Assembly: GCA_950295325.1 (NCBI GenBank)
Contig: OX485805.1
Coordinates: 43,362,758-43,426,757 of the forward strand
Source: Polytrichum commune
Lineage: Eukaryota > Streptophyta > Polytrichopsida > Polytrichales > Polytrichaceae
Length of the DNA: 64,000 nt
Direction of reading: 5' to 3'
Positions 25,860 through 35,376 of the stretch are shown here, in pieces. Both the position numbers and the translations under genes were made by a program. The number at the start of each line of letters is the position of its first letter. The first letter of the stretch is position 1. A model generated the notes under the pieces. That model made no database searches. It was not told where the DNA came from and saw only the letters and a program-made list of their open reading frames with translations.

Positions 25860-26660
25860 AGGCCCAAAGGAGAGTCCCTTCTCACAAAAACAGTGCCCGA
25901 ACAACAAAACCTAAGCTATAGGTGCTTCCCAGAAGAGATGAGAGGTTGAGAGAGCGATAATTGGTCACCTTCCATTATTCACGTCTTACACACATTGCCC
26001 AAACAAAAATTCCTAAGTCATGGATGCTTCCCCAGACGAGATGAAGCCACCCTGAAGCTGCATTGCCGAATCCGCAACAAAAGTGCACCCAAAATTTACA
26101 GAAAACTGGGATCCCCAAAGCACAACCCCTTCTTACATCCATTACCAATACCACAAAATATAGGCCACGGGTGTTTCCCCAGAAGAAATGAAGCCAAATC
26201 CGCAACAAAATTGCACCCAAAACGTACCAAAAGATGAGAGCCTGAGAGTGACACTCCGTCAGCTTCCATTATTCCACATCTTACACACATTGCCCAAACA
26301 ACATAACCTGAGTCCCGGGCACTCATCAAAAGACATGAAGCCAGCAAGAATAAGACCAAATCCTCAACAAACTTGAACCCACAATTTACCCCAAAAAAAA
26401 AAAAAAAGACCCCCACAGCACAATCCCCCCTCTCCTCCTCTCACATACATCACCAATTCCTCAAAGTCGGAGTGATGGGCGCTAACCAGAAGAAGAGGAA
26501 CTGACGGTGGGTTCTGTTTCAATCGCCGAATCCTCTCCACAACCTTCCTCCAAGAAATACTAACTTCACAAGTAGCACAGAAAGATGACTCCTCCTCGAG
26601 GCTGATTGCGAAGAAGAGCCCAGCTGAAACTCAGTCAGCTTCCATTATTTCACGTCTACC
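25860..26660. repeat. Diverged tandem repeat block upstream of PMI
   Basis: Recurring order on the plus strand: ttccattatt(c)cac, gtctta/atctta, cacacattgcccaaacaa, cctaag/cctgag, tgcttcccc, agacgagatgaagcc, then ccgcaacaaaa, gcacccaaaa. Copies are near 25876 (partial), 25973, 26127 (partial), 26268 and 26642 (partial). Spacings are about 150 and 295 bp. A 15 bp A run sits at 26393-26407. The block lies where the PMI leader or promoter should be. Confidence 0.75.
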
Positions 26661-26718
26661 ATCATTATTCATGCTCCTCTCCTCGATCACGTCCCCCGCA
26701 TGAAGACTGCCTGCAATC

Positions 26719-26743
26719 ATCTCTCTTTCTCTCTCTCTCTCAT
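26719..26743. repeat. (CT)n microsatellite
   Basis: A run tctctctttctctctctctctctc in an otherwise C/T-rich stretch upstream of PMI. Confidence 0.85.
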
Positions 26744-27309
26744 CGTGCCATCAGCGTTGAAGGTGGCAGAGAGAGAGACAGAGTGCAGAAGTGGCTGTGC
26801 TCGTGCCCGTATGGATGAACGTAAGTGTGTATGTTTTATCATCCTATTTCAGTTTATCATCCACATTGCTATAATAACCAGGTGCCACTACCAAGAATAA
26901 TAAACAGGTTGAAAGGGGGTACTGTTGTGTGTACCACCAATCCTTGAATCAAGAATAGAGGAACCCAAAATTAACAAGGAAAAAGCTTTAAAAAAATGAA
27001 AGTGAAGGGTGACACATGCCCCCTTGACTTTTTGGGTGTTATTTGGGAAGGCATGTGTTTGTAGTGGGAGAATAAAATGGCGCATATTGTATGATATGAA
27101 TACCTAACTTAGTAGGCATGCTTTAGTGTATTGTTAGTTTGTATGCGACCGACGTTATAAGGTGACACGCGGGTGTTATTACGTTGTTTTTCTTAATTGG
27201 ACACCTATAGTATTTGATTGGTTGTGTGGGTAGGTGAGGATTGAAGAATAAACACCACAATGAGACATGTTTGAAAGAGTTCAGACCACGTTTTGAAATA
27301 AGTTCGTTT
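26744..27309. other. Intergenic stretch
   Basis: No gene recognised. AT-rich from about 26820 onward. Confidence 0.4.
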
Positions 27310-27652
27310 GAAAACACATTGGTTGCCATTCTCTCTTTATGTTGATGATGTTGTTATGCGCTCTAAATCATGATCATGCTTACAGAGACTTGAGAATAAG
27401 CTATACGAGTCATGCACTTCCTCTAGCCTTGATGTCAATTTATGTAAGACCGAAATCACGATCTTTGGTCTCAACAAAAGGAAATTAAATCAAGAGGGAT
27501 TTTACTTAGGCAATGACCAAATCGACATAACCCACGAATAGAAATGCCTTGGGATTGACTTCTATTCATGTGGTTACTTTGAGGCATCAAGTAAAAGGCG
27601 ATGAATTGCAAGTATGAAACCCTTGATGGCCACCTCGAGGAAAGAAACAATA

Positions 27653-28420
27653 TCGTACATAGGCCACTTACCGCTCACAGCCACTAACCGTGCACTTTAC
27701 CGTGCACTTCACCGTTCACTACTCTACTGTTCACCGTTCGTCTCCTCTATTGTTGTTTTGTTCTTTGACAATGTATCTTGTGATACTGCATGTGTATGAG
27801 CTTTGCTTTGAATATATCATCGGGATAATCTGCTTGTTTGAAGGAAGTTAAAATGCCAGTGGAAACATACAGAGGTAGATGGTTTACAACAATATCTTAC
27901 TGCATAAAATTGGTCAATGGAGTAGCACACTAGAGTGAATCTCTGTAAGCCCGACGAAGCTCAAAATCACTCATGCAGGTGGAGCGAAGAATGATGGAAA
28001 AATCCGGAAGCAGCTTGAAAAGGAGAAGGTAGCATAACTGAAGAAGAAAGAAAAACAAGAATGCCCAACAGATAATAAGGTTGAGAAAAAACAAGAAATG
28101 AGGCTTAAAAGCCAACAACGTCCAACAATCGTGTTTGCCAGAAAGAGAGCTTCTTTTGTAACGCCTGTAGCAAAAGTTGAATGAACATTGATAGTGCACG
28201 GTTAGTGGTTAAGGTAGTTAGTTTCCAATGCCCAATACAGTTGTATAAAGAACTATGAAAAGGCCATGATTTTTCAATAAAAATTTTCATTTTACTTTTC
28301 AACACTAATATTAAGTGAGCCATTAATTTAATTCAAATACCAAATTTGGAAAATTTTGCTACCCACCTCAAAAAATAAAACATCAAAGTCAAATGTGCAC
28401 GGTTAGTAGCTTGCTTACGA
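27653..28420. mobile_element. Inverted-repeat DNA element nested in the LINE, TA target duplication
   Basis: 768 bp, starting tcgtacataggcc and ending gcttgcttacga. Deeper inverted match: ccactaaccgtgcac at about 27682 with gtgcacggttagtag at about 28394. A second internal copy, gtgcacggttagtgg, is at about 28194. Removing it together with one of the two flanking TA copies restores the LINE frame (ETIVGVTCW), which fixes the borders well. No transposase is visible inside. Confidence 0.75.
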
Positions 28421-28913
28421 TAGTTGGAGTAACGTGTTGGAAGCTCCAATCCCATTCATTCAAGGCTTTGGTGCTTCCAACTTTCACACGTGGCAGTGAG
28501 ATTTTGGGAGGTGACTTGAAAACTCTCACTGAAAAGGTTTATGGGAAAGGTGTGAAGATACATATGATGTCTCACGTCGTTGTGTGTTCTTTGACAACCT
28601 ATGATATTTTGTTGGCTGGATTCGGAGACCTTCGCCCATAAATTTATATCCTCATTAAATAACTATAGGTTTTTAACAACCACTTGTCCACCTACCATCC
28701 GCTTGGTTAGTCAATCAAGTAACTTCGCTTTCTCAACACCTTGTCGACCAAGAATTTGACACCTAACACAAACGGACAACATGTGGAAGGCATCACAAAG
28801 TCTATCTCGTTGGAAAACCCATGAAAACCCAACACCATCAATAATCACATTTGATGGTCTCAAGGAGGTTTTTTTTGCTAAAGAATTTTTTTTTTCATCT
28901 TTGAAGCAAGAAA

Positions 28914-29315
28914 CTATACTAAATATGATATTTTAGTGGCATATGTGTATTTAATGTTACTATGGTAACTTTTTGGATAACACTTCTTATGAATAAGAGA
29001 ATAAATATCGTCATGGATAATGGATGAGTTCATCCATTGGCCAAAACCCTACCTTCTCTTGTCAGCAAGTTTGTCATGAAACATTGTCATGGATGATTGA
29101 AATTTGGATGAGAAATTACTTGGTAAGTGACAGTGATTGCAACATTGTAAATCTATAAACCCCCCGCCCCCCCCCCCCCAATTTTTTTTTAAATAACAAT
29201 AATTACAAGTAATATTGGGTTAACATTTAGTGTTGGTGACACTCTCCTGCGTTTTACAACTAGTGTTGAGCAAGACAATTAGAATTGGTGACACAAAATA
29301 TCATATTTAGTGTAG
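28914..29315. mobile_element. MITE-A, best complete copy, 402 bp, nested in the LINE
   Basis: Begins ctatactaaatat and ends atatttagtgtag. The body matches 13561-13922 across its length (cttcttatgaataag, atgagttcatccattgg, aaaccctaccttctcttgtc, ggttaacatttagtgttgg, gagcaagacaattaga). It contains a C homopolymer at about 29160-29179 followed by T-rich sequence, which may be an assembly-prone spot. Confidence 0.85.
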
Positions 29316-30143
29316 ATTACCTCCATCTCCTGGATTTTCTCAAACATGAACTTGAATTGTACTTGAAGGAACCACTGACACCACCCAAACACAAGATCAT
29401 TGTTGCTTATTGCATTTTTAATCATAGACTTGTAATTGAAAATGGATGGAAGTCGACTATCCCTATCTTTAGAGATAGTAGATCATGTCACTTTTGCTCT
29501 TAAAATGTAGTTGAAATCAAGGCACACTTTGTGTTGGAATGTTCTCTATGCCCTTTGTTGTAACTTCTTTAGAGTTGAGTTTCAATCAATATATGCAAAA
29601 TTAGTACGAGGGAGTCTCAAGTCTTTCTTTCAATGAGTCCATCAAGTTGATATTAGCCTCTATCTCACCCAGAGTTATATACTTTGCCACTATGAGGAAT
29701 TAGCCGGTTTGACACGATCTTGATGTACTTTTAGTCCCATAAACCTTTTGTCTTCCCAAACCTTTAAATCAACAAACATGACTTGTTTACTAAGTACTCC
29801 ACAATCTGCAATAAACACCATTCAAAGGACTTTTATCTTCAATTGAAAAAACCATAACTAAAATGAAATGAGGACCAACTTTTGTTAATGCTCCATCTTA
29901 GAGTTGCTCATGCAACACAAGTTTCATTGTGTAGGTTTAATTGGTAGAAGTTGGAGAACATGAAATGTGAACAAAATAACACCCACATACCTTATCATGT
30001 GGAATTCCTTTGGACGAAAGCATGGACATTAACTCTACATCACTTTATCCAAAGAAGTTTTGTATTGCTTGAGCACCAAACACTAGGGGCTTGAGAATCA
30101 AGAAGTTTGTTACCATTGCCATGGTTGTACCATTGGTTACGGA

Positions 30144-30361
30144 CTACACTAAATTCTCTTATTAGTGTGGGTTAGCATTTGGAGTTATATGTTGCTATAA
30201 CCTTTTACCGAGATATTCCCTCTTTATCAAGTTATATGATGTTCTTTGATTTGCATACTAACTTTTATGTAGCTTGAGTAGAAAATCATACGTTTGGTAG
30301 AATGTTAGAGCAATGCGTAACTCCAAATGGTAACCCCCACTAATAGGACAATTTAGTGTAC
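30144..30361. mobile_element. MITE-B, about 218 bp, related to MITE-A at its ends
   Basis: The left end ctacactaaattctcttatt, agtgtgggtta, catttggagtta pairs with the reverse complement of the right end (TACACTAAATTGTCCTATT, AGTGGGGGTTA, CATTTGGAGTTA), an inverted repeat of about 45 bp. Related ends occur near 30386, 30560-30610 and 59700-59780. Confidence 0.8.
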
Positions 30362-30717
30362 ACTATTTTGGTATAATTTTGGTAGGCTACACTAATTCCA
30401 ATTACCCACATTTTTTATTGTAATTTGAAGTGACCCACTGCAATTTTTTATGTGAGAAATCAGTGGGTTTTTTTGTCTGGATAATAGGATGAAAACTCAA
30501 GGCAAGGCAAGTACTATGAAACTAGTAATGCTAACCAATGTGAAATTAATGTGGGCCACACTAAATCCCAACCCACATGAATTTCCCACCCACACTAATT
30601 AGACGAAACACTAGTTATGATAAAGTACATTGTAATCAGAGATTGCACAAGACTTAACCAAAGTTAGCATTAGTGAAGCATAACACACACACTTGTTTTC
30701 AAGCTCTCTTAACTAAG

Positions 30718-31133
30718 AGCATCCCCAGGAGAGATAGTAAGCAACCCGCCAAAAATAAAATATTATATGGTGTTTAGGAGCCCTCCATCTTGGGCGGGGC
30801 CGCTCATCTTGAGTCAGAGCCCACCAAAGCCTAGGCATACCCCCGGTATAATTAGGAAGCAATCAATAAGACAACGACACCTATTATCTGACATGGGATA
30901 AAGTAGGATATCGGAGTATCTGATATTAAAGTAATCTCTTGGCGGGCCGGAGGAGGGTCGCCATATGAACCATTTATGGCGTTGGAAGGCCTTTACTATA
31001 CCCGGGCCGCTTCTAAATTATGCCGGACCGGACATTGGTGGGGCTCAATTTATGCCGGTACCGCCACCTAAGAACCCGGGATGCCCCATTTTTGGCGTTG
31101 GCATGCCCTATGGCGAGGCTGGTGGGGACGCTC
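30718..31133. mobile_element. MITE, 416 bp, GAGCATCCCC ends, TAACTAA flanks
   Basis: Starts gagcatcccca and ends tggggacgctc, an inverted pair of about 11 bp. The 7 bp taactaa is present on both sides (30711-30717 and 31134-31140). The element is much richer in GC than its surroundings. No transposase is encoded; a 61-residue open frame inside has no recognisable content. Confidence 0.75.
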
Positions 31134-31280
31134 TAACTAATAGTCCATGAGTGGATAAACTAAAACAATGTTGGGATGACAATACTTGTAAACTTAGTCA
31201 TAAGGAGCGTCATGAAAAATGCTACCACAACGACACTAAATCCAATCTTTATTGTAGTTAAATGTAGTTAAGCATATAGC

Positions 31281-31772
31281 TAAGGGCCATTTCACACTAT
31301 GGCCGAAGGTCAAGAGGCCATCGATTTCCACCAATAAGATGCGAGAAATCAAGAATTCAGCCTCTCAACCCTTCACATCAGAAGCCAAAGTCCAAAGGCC
31401 GTCACTCTCCAAAATGCCTACATGGCAATACTATGTGACCAAGGCGATGGACTCTCAAAGGAAGTTTGGATCAAGCAAGAATGGAAACCCAAACTATGGT
31501 TGAGAGGCTATCAATTTTTATTTTTATTTTTTATATAAAAAAAATACAGGAACTGTGCCGTTAGATTGGAAGGGTTGTTTTGAACCGGACAAATGGATAT
31601 GGATTTGGACTTTGGACTTGGCCTTTGGAGGCTTCACACTATGCCTAGCCGAAGGCTCCAATTCCTATATTTTATTGGTTATTTTCAGCTCATTTCTTTG
31701 GACTCTCATCAAAGTTTGGCCATTCAATCCCACGTCCTCTAAACTTGGACGGCCATAGTGTGAAGTGGCCCC
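31281..31772. mobile_element. MITE-D, about 490 bp, GGGCCacTTCACACTATGGCC ends
   Basis: The left end agggccatttcacactatgg pairs with the reverse complement of the right end (GGGGCCACTTCACACTATGG). The left two thirds match one arm of the large palindrome at 41753-42582 (ggaaacccaaactatggt, ccgttagattgga, ggaggcttcacactatg). The right third matches that palindrome's central segment in the opposite orientation. Confidence 0.8.
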
Positions 31773-32163
31773 AAAGTTAACATTCCTAACACTCATTGGT
31801 TAATTTCAATTGGCGGGGCGTCACCAAAGCCACATTGTTTGGTGTACTTTCTCATACTATGCACTTTCACCGCCTCCACGATCACCAAGCCCTAGATCAC
31901 GAAGGAAAGAAACTTTCCAAGAAAGAGTAAAAACCAATCTTTTCTTTTTTAGGGAAATAATGGGTAGCATATCCCTATTTGTTCTTTAGGAATAACATAA
32001 AGTATCAATTTGGGAGTAAATGGGAAAGAAAGAGGAGCCACAACTTAGGTTTAGTTGTCTATGTCGGCCACTCACCCACGAAATTCTAGTGGAAATGTAG
32101 ATGCCACCAGGTGGTATCTACGTTTCCACTAGAATGTGGTGGGCGAAGTGGCCTCCCTGGAAA
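31773..32163. other. Intergenic stretch with a short inverted repeat
   Basis: ccaccaggtggtatctacgt near 32103 and its surroundings include attctagtggaaatgtagat and, inverted just downstream, atctacgtttccactagaat (about 32083-32135), a hairpin with arms of about 20 bp. No gene seen. Confidence 0.5.
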
Positions 32164-32385
32164 CTACACCGTTTGTGACATTTAGTGTCACTTACTATTC
32201 GGAATTATGCAATGCATTGACTTCTTACTCTAGACTCTTGTTTTATTTTCAAAGGTTGTATAAGTTGTTCATATCTTATAGAACATAAATGAGTTTGCTT
32301 GGTAAAATATTACATTCTCAATAAAGAGTTATAGCATTGTGTAACTTTGAATAGTAAGTGACACGAAATACCATAAACGATGTAG
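32164..32385. mobile_element. MITE-A/B-like element, 222 bp
   Basis: The left end ctacaccgtttgtg, gtgtcacttactattc, atgcaatgc pairs with the reverse complement of the right end (CTACATCGTTTATGG, GTGTCACTTACTATTC, CACAATGC), an inverted repeat of about 50 bp. The interior is AT-rich and non-coding. Confidence 0.8.
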
Positions 32386-32579
32386 TACATAATGAGGCCC
32401 ATTTAATGGAGAATGGGCATTATTGTATAGGAGCATGCCTCTCATTCATCCAATATAAAGCTTTTAAATAGTATACATGCGGAGGTTACTTTTTCTCAGT
32501 TAATTTGACACCATAATTAGCTTTAAAGACCCCCAACTAGCGATTTCGCAGTCATATGAGATGAATTGGCAACAAACCT

Positions 32580-33420
32580 ATAAGGGGGGTGTAGTTTTTA
32601 TGTTGGAGGAATGAGAGGTATGCTCGTATGCGATAATTCTTTCTCTCAGTTTGAACACTCAATTCGATCACACAATATTTCATGTTCGAAACCATGGTCC
32701 TATTGACACGAAGTATTGGTATATTCGAGCCATTTTTGTCAATCCAACTACCATTATTTCTATTGGGAAGCATGTATCTTCAATAGTGCATCTAGGTGGG
32801 CTAGGACTTAGGGGTTGTTTTACATCATGGACCATGAAGTCGTCCCTTGCTCCCCTAAAACTTGTGATTGGTTGTCGAACTTGTCCCGAGACACACTTCA
32901 ATTTCTATCAAGGAGAAAATGTCAAAGTAATCTTGACGATTGAGGTCCCCGAAAGGCCTATATTCAGGCGTACACTAACCATCGTCATGATCCAACATGT
33001 CTTTATGGTGACAAAGGTCGAATAGGTTATTTTGCTGCTACAAAGTCACCGGACCATGGCAAAGAAATACCATTTTAATATTTTAAATCATTTTTTATTT
33101 TATTTTATTTTTGGGTTGGTATGGAAAATGTTATTGTAGTTAAGAGATGAGAAAAGGGAAGAAAAACAGAGGATATGAAACATGAAACGAAACAAATACA
33201 AAACTACCCTATTTGGACATATTTCAAAAAAAAAACAACACATCCACTTTTGGGTGCATGATTATTATTAATCCACGTTCGGTCTAGTGAGAAACCTAAA
33301 AGCTTAAAAAATTACATTCTTTTGTAAATCTGGCCATGGAAGTGTGAGCATGGAGAAAAGACCATTAGACATGGGACAACTTCATGGTCCATGATGTAAA
33401 CAAAGCCCCTCAAGTTACGT
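32580..33420. other. Inverted pair of a short coding-like sequence
   Basis: 32809-32850 (ttgttttacatcatggacca, tgaagtcgtccc) is matched in reverse at about 33370-33410. Both copies can be read as RG(L/F)(F/V)YIMDHEVVPC, one on each strand, although the surrounding frames are open only for short distances. A 124-residue plus-strand frame (32651-33025) overlaps the left copy in another frame and is probably not real. I do not recognise the protein. It may be part of an old DNA transposon. Confidence 0.4.
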
Positions 33421-33724
33421 TCTCCATTCATCACCCAGTAACTACCCATGCATATACATGCCACCTTCAGCTTCCCATTAAAACTAACCGAGTCTTTACT
33501 CAACATTCACTAGAAGGATCATGTGGATTGGGCACTAGGCACCGTATTTGGGTCACATTTTCATGAGATGAAAACCAAGAAAATTTGGGAGGATGAAGTG
33601 AACTTATCCCATGCTAATGTAAACCTAACATTATTTGTGATTCCTTGTAAAAACATATTTGGGCGGTATTGATCGCCATATATTATTGCTTCCAAACCAA
33701 GAAGACTCATAGTGATTTCCAAAA

Positions 33725-35376
33725 GTAATGCAACACCCTTCACAAACATACAAAATCGACGTTTTCTCGGGAAAGGGGAAACCTTACATCATGCAGTGCT
33801 AGCACAAGCTAAAGAACGTATGTAGCTAGCCTCATGTCAATTTCCATGGTAATCATATTCACATGCCAACAATAAATGGTAAAAAAAACGTGAATTTGGG
33901 TGTTGCATTATTTTTGGAATTCTTCAAATTTGGTGAATTGCAATAGCAGTCTACGTTATAGTATGCAATAACTTGTTGGTTAACATGTTTGCTTTGCATT
34001 CACAAGGTCCTTGGTTCAAGTTCCCCTTCCATCGTGCCCAAAACTTCCTTTGAAATGTGTGCACATGTCATTGCCCTCCATATTGAAGAACAAATTTGTT
34101 GTACATTAGCTAGGAAACTAGAAACAACACCATCAACAATTAATCACATCATCAACGTTACGGAGCTACATGGAAGTTAAAGGATAAGGGAAGGTCATGG
34201 CGTCTATGCATTATTAGTGCAATGGGATGATTGTTACTTGGCTCGATTGGTGCAAACATAATAGTAGACTATTGCAGTAAAAGGTTAGAGGGTTCTCCAG
34301 GTGTTTCAAATGTCACAACTTCCCTTGACACAATAAAAAGAGCACTACAACGCGAAATTTTTTGCAGTTTAGAAGAAAAAAGAACCTTTCCTTTTGGATT
34401 GTCACAATCAATGAAGACATGAATGGGCAAAGGATCACAAGGATTGGACAAAGGAGCAGTGGAGGAAAGTCGTATTCTCGTATGAAAGTAAATTCAACAT
34501 TGTGGGGTCTAATGGTCGAGAGTGGTGTTGTGAAAGGCACGGGGAATCCCTAAGCAATCATGTGGTTAGTACAACTAAAGCATGGAGGAGGGAGAATCAT
34601 GGTCCAGGGTTGCATGAGTTGGGAGGGCGTTGGGGAGTTGACCATAATCCAATGAGTATGAACAATGAACAATGAGCATTATCATAACATCTTACATGAT
34701 GACATGAGCCTGTCAATTGTGAAGTTCAAACATAAAGCGGATGAATGGGTGTTCCAACATGATAATAACCCAAAACACACTAGCAGGTCGACAATCAAAT
34801 GGTTCAACAATCACGCAATCACAGTAGTGCCATGGATTCCACAATCTTCCGACATGAATCCTATCGAACACATGTGGAATGAAGTGGATCGGTGCCTCCA
34901 ACTCTATAAATACCACCCCACTAGCAAACATGACATTTGAAAGAAGCTATAGGAATGAAGGGAACAATATTGAGATGGAAGTCATACAAAAGTTGGTGAA
35001 ATCAATGCCCAACAAAGTGCAGGCATTGTGGAAGGCGAAAGGAGGAGACACCAAATACTAGCCAAATAGCGTAGCATTGATATAAAATGAAGAACAAACA
35101 AAGTGTATTTTTTGTATGATTTGCAATGTTTTCAATGTCATCTAACAGGGGGTTCATGTGTCCTGGAACATAATAATGTCAAAAGTGCCAAAAGTAATGC
35201 AACGCCCCCAAATTCATATTTTTACCATTAAATGTTGGTATATGAGTTCGATCACCATGAAAATTATAGGCTTGCCACATACTTTATTTTGATTGTGTTG
35301 GCACCACGTGACGTAAGCTTTTCCCATTTCCAAGAAGATGTCAATTTTTTTATGTTTGTAAAGGGCATTGCATTAC
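33725..35376 (+). mobile_element. Decayed Tc1-like (DD34E) transposon, about 1.65 kb, compound inverted repeats
   Basis: The left end gtaatgcaacacccttcaca pairs with the reverse complement of the right end at 35376-35357 (GTAATGCAATGCCCTTTACA), and pairing continues for about 190 bp. Each arm is itself bordered by the terminal motif twice in opposite orientation (33725 and about 33898-33915; about 35188-35205 and 35376). The right end abuts TA; the left has AA, probably a mutated TA target copy. The interior carries a broken transposase gene. Outer sequence is AT-rich intergenic DNA. Confidence 0.85.
33990..34940 (+). pseudogene. Tc1-type transposase pseudogene, DD34E
   Basis: Remnant of an IS630/Tc1-family transposase. 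An N-terminal stretch at 34070-34180 (ALHIEEQICCTLARKLETTPSTI is its extent) is compatible with a helix-turn-helix. The catalytic core reads VVFSYESKFN at 34469, where the first aspartate is a tyrosine (TAT, 34481). HDNNPKHTS with the second aspartate is at 34761, and MNPIEHMW with the glutamate is at 34866. Exactly 34 residues separate the last Asp and Glu. The first block is in a different frame from the other two and stops are present, so the gene is dead. Plant mariner-like elements are usually DD39D, which makes the 34-residue spacing notable. Confidence 0.85.

Larger units (their letters stand above)
27310..29735 (+). pseudogene. LINE ORF2 relic (reverse transcriptase to C-terminal zinc knuckle), twice interrupted
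   Basis: Decayed non-LTR retrotransposon. 27338 onward reads YVDDV, the reverse-transcriptase YxDD box, followed by CTSSSLDVNLCKTEITIFG. The coding match resumes at 28423 (VGVTCWKL, KALVLPTFTRGSEI, KIHMMSH) and runs to about 28910. It resumes again after 29315 with DYLHLLDFL, ELYLKEPLTPPKH and CHFCS plus HFVLEC, the CCHC-like tail of LINE ORF2, then 3' sequence to about 29735. Two DNA elements (27653-28420 and 28914-29315) split it. Stops and frameshifts show it is dead. The 5' half, including the endonuclease, is absent. Confidence 0.85.

Noticed and set aside
32651-33025. 124-codon plus-strand open frame as a gene
   Set aside because: The frame differs from the one preserved between the two inverted copies, and there is no recognisable domain or splice context.
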